Shown: piece by piece, positions 60,269 to 64,000 of the stretch
Position numbering within the stretch: position 1 is the first letter of the stretch
Layout: the number at the start of each line of letters is the position of its first letter
Assembly: GCF_022539665.2 (NCBI RefSeq)
Contig: NC_081331.1
Span: 4,250,501-4,314,500 of the forward strand
DNA length: 64,000 nucleotides
Direction of reading: 5' to 3'
Source: Daphnia carinata
Taxonomy: Eukaryota; Arthropoda; Branchiopoda; Diplostraca; Daphniidae
Made by a program: the position numbers and the translations under genes
Notes under the pieces: generated by a model
Seen by the model: only the letters and a program-made list of their open reading frames with translations
Told to the model about the DNA's origin: nothing
Database searches by the model: none

Positions 60269-63223
60269 TATTTGATGCCGTGCGCCAAATCCAGTTTTTT
60301 TTTTCACTGGTCCTTCTGTTTTGTCGATGGATTGCCCGAATGCACAAAGTTTTGGGGAAGCGTAAACTTTAATCTAAAAAAAAAAAAGAACCGGACGTTT
60401 TTAAATCCTTTTTTTTTTTTTTTTTCGCGCGATGCACAACGTTCCGCCGCCACTGAAACAACGAGTTTGGACGGGCGCGTTACGGCGGCCCTTCTAGTCA
60501 CGCAAAACAAGAAGAACAGCTAACACAGATAGACACGGACGCACACACGCAACGGCCGTAAGGGACTGGTAGCTGAGCTACTCAATTGTAGTGAAGGATA
60601 ACTTTTTTTTTTTTTCTTGTGTTTGTGTTTTTGAGATTGACAATACGAGTATCGACTACTTGAGGGAAACTGGGATGAAAATAAAGTGCTCTTTGAGCGG
60701 ATATCCGAGAATGAAAGCGGATGTCACGTCGTCAAACGCTGACAGCGACAAATCCCGATGGTGTTTCGTCCGCAACTGAGCACACCAAGGACGCAAGGCC
60801 GTTTTCGGAATGGAGCAAGGGGAGGGAAGACACAACAGAGCTCCCGAGGATTTCAACAAAAAAAGAGGGCCAAAGAAAAAAAAAAACAAAACACGGAGAG
60901 TATACCAATTTCCTTCTTTTCTCTTCCCGAGTTGTTTGTCGGATGAAGAGAAAAGAAAAGAAAAGAAAAGCCGGGGGAGCCTTAGCGGGAAAGAAAAAAA
61001 TAAATGCGGATTCGTTGGCTGCGTGATTAAACCACTCCTCACAGGGGAAGGCTTCACGCACGCACTCTCGGAGAGCTGGTGACTCGATCCGTGTCCAACT
61101 CCAATGGGAACTAAACAACTCTCTCTTCTTCGTCTACTCTTTCTCTTGTGCTCTTTACCTCTCGTCTGTTTCTTGTGTGATATCCCACGAAGAAAAAGAA
61201 AATGCTTTGCCGGAGAGCAATAACGAAGGAAAAGAAGAAAATGAAAAGAGGACGGCCTTCCGGTTTTTTTTGTTGTGTACGTGTCAAAAAAAAAAAAAAA
61301 AGGAGAGCCGGCGTTAAGTCATTCTTTTTTTTAGGCCTACTGCTTCTTCTTTTTTTTTTTCATTTTTGTTGGAAGGAGTGGGGGGCTGGCGTTATTTAAA
61401 AAAAAAAAAAAAGGAGGGGAGGGGGGCTATTGTAGCAAGTAGGTTAACGGCCATGTATCACGTCATGCGACCTCAAGAACTTCCGCGTGACGGATCATTT
61501 TCGTTCTCCGTCATCCAATTTTCGGTGTAACCAACGAAAGAAAATCGGTATACTTAAATTTTTTTGGGGGGGAAAACTTGACCGTAGCGATAACGTCATC
61601 TTGTCTAAAAGATCTAAGATCTGACTCTTGTTTTCCTTTTTTGTTTTCCGCTCGATTATTTTCTCCTTCGAACGAGAAAAAAAAATGCTCGGTATTTTTT
61701 TTTCTTTACGGCGGAGGTTCTTTTTTTTTTCTAACGTTTTGTATTATACCCCCCACCCACCTGCTGTTTCATCTAAAAGGTGATGATGAGGAAAATATGA
61801 TTTAAAAAAAAAAAAGCGGAAAAAAAAAAATAAATGAAAAACGATTTATGGTAACTCTCCAACTTTCACTAGAGGCGCAGTACGTTTCTGGCGGTTGATT
61901 TCTCTTCATCATTGTGCGTTATATGCCCCAAGTGAAAGTTACGAGGCCTTCCACCTATCGTAGAAAGAAGAGCGCATTTATCTTAAATGGAATTTTGGCT
62001 TTTTTTTTTTTTTTTTGAAAGGGTGGTCCGTTTGCGTCCCGTCTCCAACCACTTCTAACACGTAGACATTTTTTTTTTTGTGTGTACATATCTCCTCATT
62101 GGTTGTGCGTAAATACAAATAATGAAAGGTAGGAAGAGAAAATCAAGGCGTTGCGAATGGTTGGAGAAAGCGCAGACGTTCGTTACGAGACTTTTATTTA
62201 TTATTATTTTTTTTTATCTCGTCTTTTTGTGGGTGACATCACACGTCTAGTTTGGCTCTCTTTTAACGGCCAATAAGCACAAAGTATTTGACCGAGTCTG
62301 ATTTTTGACAAAACTCGAGTTGCGTGAAGAGAGAGGGGGAAGCCCGTTTGGTTTGGCGATGATATCAGCGACTTGAAACGGATGGGATCATTGTGTCCCA
62401 CTTGGCCCGGTTTTTTTTTTATTTTATTATTATTTTACTGCGAACTGGAGAGTCGGTCAGTATGTTTTTTTCCCATGGAAAGACAACCTTCCTCAAGGTT
62501 GGCCCGGCAGGAGAAAAAAAGAAATGGGTGGGTTTGTTTGAAAATGCCTCCTCCCTCCAGGCTATAAACATGTTATAGCTTTCTCTCTCTCTCCTCCTAC
62601 TCCACCTTTCCTACTCCACTTCCTCCACCTTGCGTCCGGTTTTTTTCTTATTATCTAAAGAAATAAAGAAAAGCTTTGCTTTGTATTTTTTCGGTCACCT
62701 GTTTGGCTTAGCCTTAAAATCTTTTTTTTTTTTTTTTTTTGCCTTTTAAAAAACGCACTTTGTTTGTTTTCAAAATCGAGTTATCTTTCTGTCGAATTGT
62801 ATTCCTTTCTTTTAAATGGATAACACACGCGAAAGAAGAAAAGCGTACGTGCGCTATCGACGCAGGAATCCAGCTGCATCACAAAACAAAAACATGTAAA
62901 CACAAAACAATGAAGCACTCATTTAACAAAAGAATTGAAAACAGGAAATTAGAAATTAAGGTGAGCGGGGGGGGGGGAGAAACAAACGGTGGAAGAGTTG
63001 CGCGAAATGTTGTTCCATGTTTAGACAGTTTGTGAATGAAAAGGCCTCCATGTTAAATCACGTTTCTTTCTTTTCGCGTGACCGTAATGAGCCTCGTCTT
63101 ACGACCACCCCATTAAAAAAATTTTTTTTTTTTTGCGCAATGAACGGATCTAAACTATTTTGAAAATGATGAAACGCTTTAGAAAAAAAAACATGCAGAT
63201 TTTGGAATGGCGTGCAGCAACGT
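60269..63223. other. Intergenic, low complexity
   Basis: Upstream region of the Spatzle-like gene and 3' flank of the next repeat-protein gene, both on the minus strand. Poly(A), poly(T) and G runs are frequent (for example near 60415, 61290, 61400, 62715). No coding exon is supported; ORFs near 60656-61118 overlap on both strands and are Lys/Phe-rich. Confidence 0.55.
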
Positions 63224-64000
63224 TTAGCGACGGCCTCCTCGTGGCCGTATCCGTTCGCCGTAGTTGTCGGCCTGATCCGTTGGCTGGAACGATGCGTCCT
63301 CTTGCTGGTAAATGTCCAGCTGGGGCGCTTCGGACGGAGCGATGTTTGCGTAGGCATCTTGATGAAAGATGGGATCATTGAAAAATTCCGCCAATTCCGG
63401 ATCTTGATGTTGGTAATTGTCGATTTGCTGGGCGTTTTCCAACGCTGGCTGCTCGACGTATTGGACGATTTCTTGTTGAATCTCGCCGCTGGATGAGCCG
63501 GAATAACCTGTTGGTTCTGTCGGACCATAGGCTGCTTCTTCAACGGGCACCGTTTCAATTTCAGCTACAGCATGAGATTCCGGACCGGAGTAAACAGGGA
63601 CGGAAGAGGCTTCCGAATAAGACTGAGATTCGCTGGAACCAATGTCAGACGATCCAGAGCCGTAATTGAATTCCGGGGCGGATACTTCTTGAATAGCGAA
63701 ATTGGCTTTTGGCAGATCGGGTACAGTTTCCAGTTGAGAATACGCGGGGACGACGGACTCGGAAAAGGATTGCGGAGCGGAGTAGTCTGAAGGAGATTGG
63801 GCCAGTGCGGAATCTACTGGACCCGGCTGCGAATAAGTTGGGGCAGGTTCAGAGTAAACAGGTTCGTTTTGTTCGGGGTAAACGGGAGCTGGTTGAGAAT
63901 AAACGGGCTCCGATTGTTGGGGGTAGGCGGGCTCGGGTTGTTGGTTGTACGCGGGCTCGGGTTGTTGGTTGTATACGGGTTCGGGTTGTTGGTTGTATAC
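63224..64000 (-). CDS. Pro/Tyr/Gln/Glu repeat protein, C-terminal part (runs off right edge)
   Basis: The minus-strand frame is open from the window edge to TAA at 63224-63226, giving 259 residues with no start visible. The N-terminal portion repeats an eight-residue unit of the type V/A-Y-N-Q-Q-P-E-P, decaying to YSQPAP and YSEPAP. After it comes a Ser/Gly/Tyr-rich acidic section (SDYSAPQS, NYGSGSSDIGSSESQS), then a Gln/Asp-rich part (YQHQDPELAEFFNDP) and a basic end RIRPRGGRR. Composition suggests an extracellular structural or mucin-like protein, similar in style to the Ala-Pro-Tyr protein at 14.7-19.7 kb. No catalytic or binding domain is visible in this part. The signal peptide, if any, lies right of the window. 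Confidence 0.8.
   Translation of the reverse strand, partial: VYNQQPEPVYNQQPEPAYNQQPEPAYPQQSEPVYSQPAPVYPEQNEPVYSEPAPTYSQPGPVDSALAQSPSDYSAPQSFSESVVPAYSQLETVPDLPKANFAIQEVSAPEFNYGSGSSDIGSSESQSYSEASSVPVYSGPESHAVAEIETVPVEEAAYGPTEPTGYSGSSSGEIQQEIVQYVEQPALENAQQIDNYQHQDPELAEFFNDPIFHQDAYANIAPSEAPQLDIYQQEDASFQPTDQADNYGERIRPRGGRR
63929..64000 (-). repeat. 24-bp coding tandem repeat, three units at the right edge
   Basis: Three head-to-tail 24-bp units (63929-63952, 63953-63976, 63977-64000) differ at only a few positions and encode an eight-residue Tyr-Asn-Gln-Gln-Pro-Glu-Pro-Val/Ala unit. The array probably continues beyond the window. Confidence 0.9.

Noticed and set aside
1-64000. tRNA, rRNA, spliceosomal RNA, CRISPR arrays or transposon ORFs
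   Set aside because: I looked for A/B-box pairs, conserved RNA cores, spaced direct repeats and transposase or reverse-transcriptase motifs and recognised none; a covariance-model and repeat-library search would be decisive.

Overview
This looks like nuclear DNA of an arthropod, most likely a branchiopod crustacean of the Daphnia type. That is an inference from three things: very short introns (about 60-85 bp) packed into dense multi-exon genes, arthropod-specific families (a tachykinin receptor of the 99D type, a Spatzle-type cystine-knot ligand, a ttk-type BTB domain), and Pro/Tyr-rich secreted structural proteins. I saw no bacterial operons, rRNA, tRNA, CRISPR array or recognisable transposon gene. 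All gene models below were assembled by hand from splice consensus, exon phase and family similarity. For each complete model the exon lengths sum to a multiple of three.

Left part (1-12.9 kb) is gene-dense. It holds the first coding exon of a BTB protein (minus, running off the left edge), a complete 13-exon haem-regulated-inhibitor-like eIF2-alpha kinase (minus, 1831-4686, 625 aa), and, divergent from it, a roughly 1650-residue coiled-coil protein with more than 20 exons (plus, 6245-12842). The middle of the coiled-coil protein grew by tandem exon duplication.

Centre (12.9-39.6 kb) is a low-complexity compartment. It contains one large gene for a secreted Ala-Pro-Tyr/Lys repeat protein (minus, 14744-19680), then a stretch of about 20 kb with no convincing gene. 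That stretch is rich in long poly(A)/poly(T) and poly(G) runs, GA microsatellites and a homopurine tract. Five perfect TGACGTCA (CRE/ATF-type) palindromes lie in it and a sixth lies before the receptor gene.

Right part (39.6-64 kb) starts with an HSDL2-like short-chain dehydrogenase that lacks the SCP2 domain and the usual catalytic serine (plus, 39618-41356). Next is a tachykinin receptor with a 6 kb intron and a tandem GC/GT splice donor (plus, 43665-53992). Then come a Spatzle-like ligand with a Pro/Gln-rich prodomain (minus, 55331-60268) and the C-terminal part of another Pro/Tyr/Gln repeat protein that runs off the right edge (minus, 63224-64000).

The genes do not form one pathway. Themes present are stress translation control (eIF2 kinase), neuropeptide signalling (receptor), Toll/neurotrophin-like extracellular signalling (Spatzle), and cuticle- or matrix-like structural proteins. 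The most unusual items are the exon-duplicated coiled-coil gene, the receptor's 4-nt tandem donor, the degenerate HSDL2-like enzyme, the CRE cluster, and a coding-looking small ORF inside a Spatzle intron.
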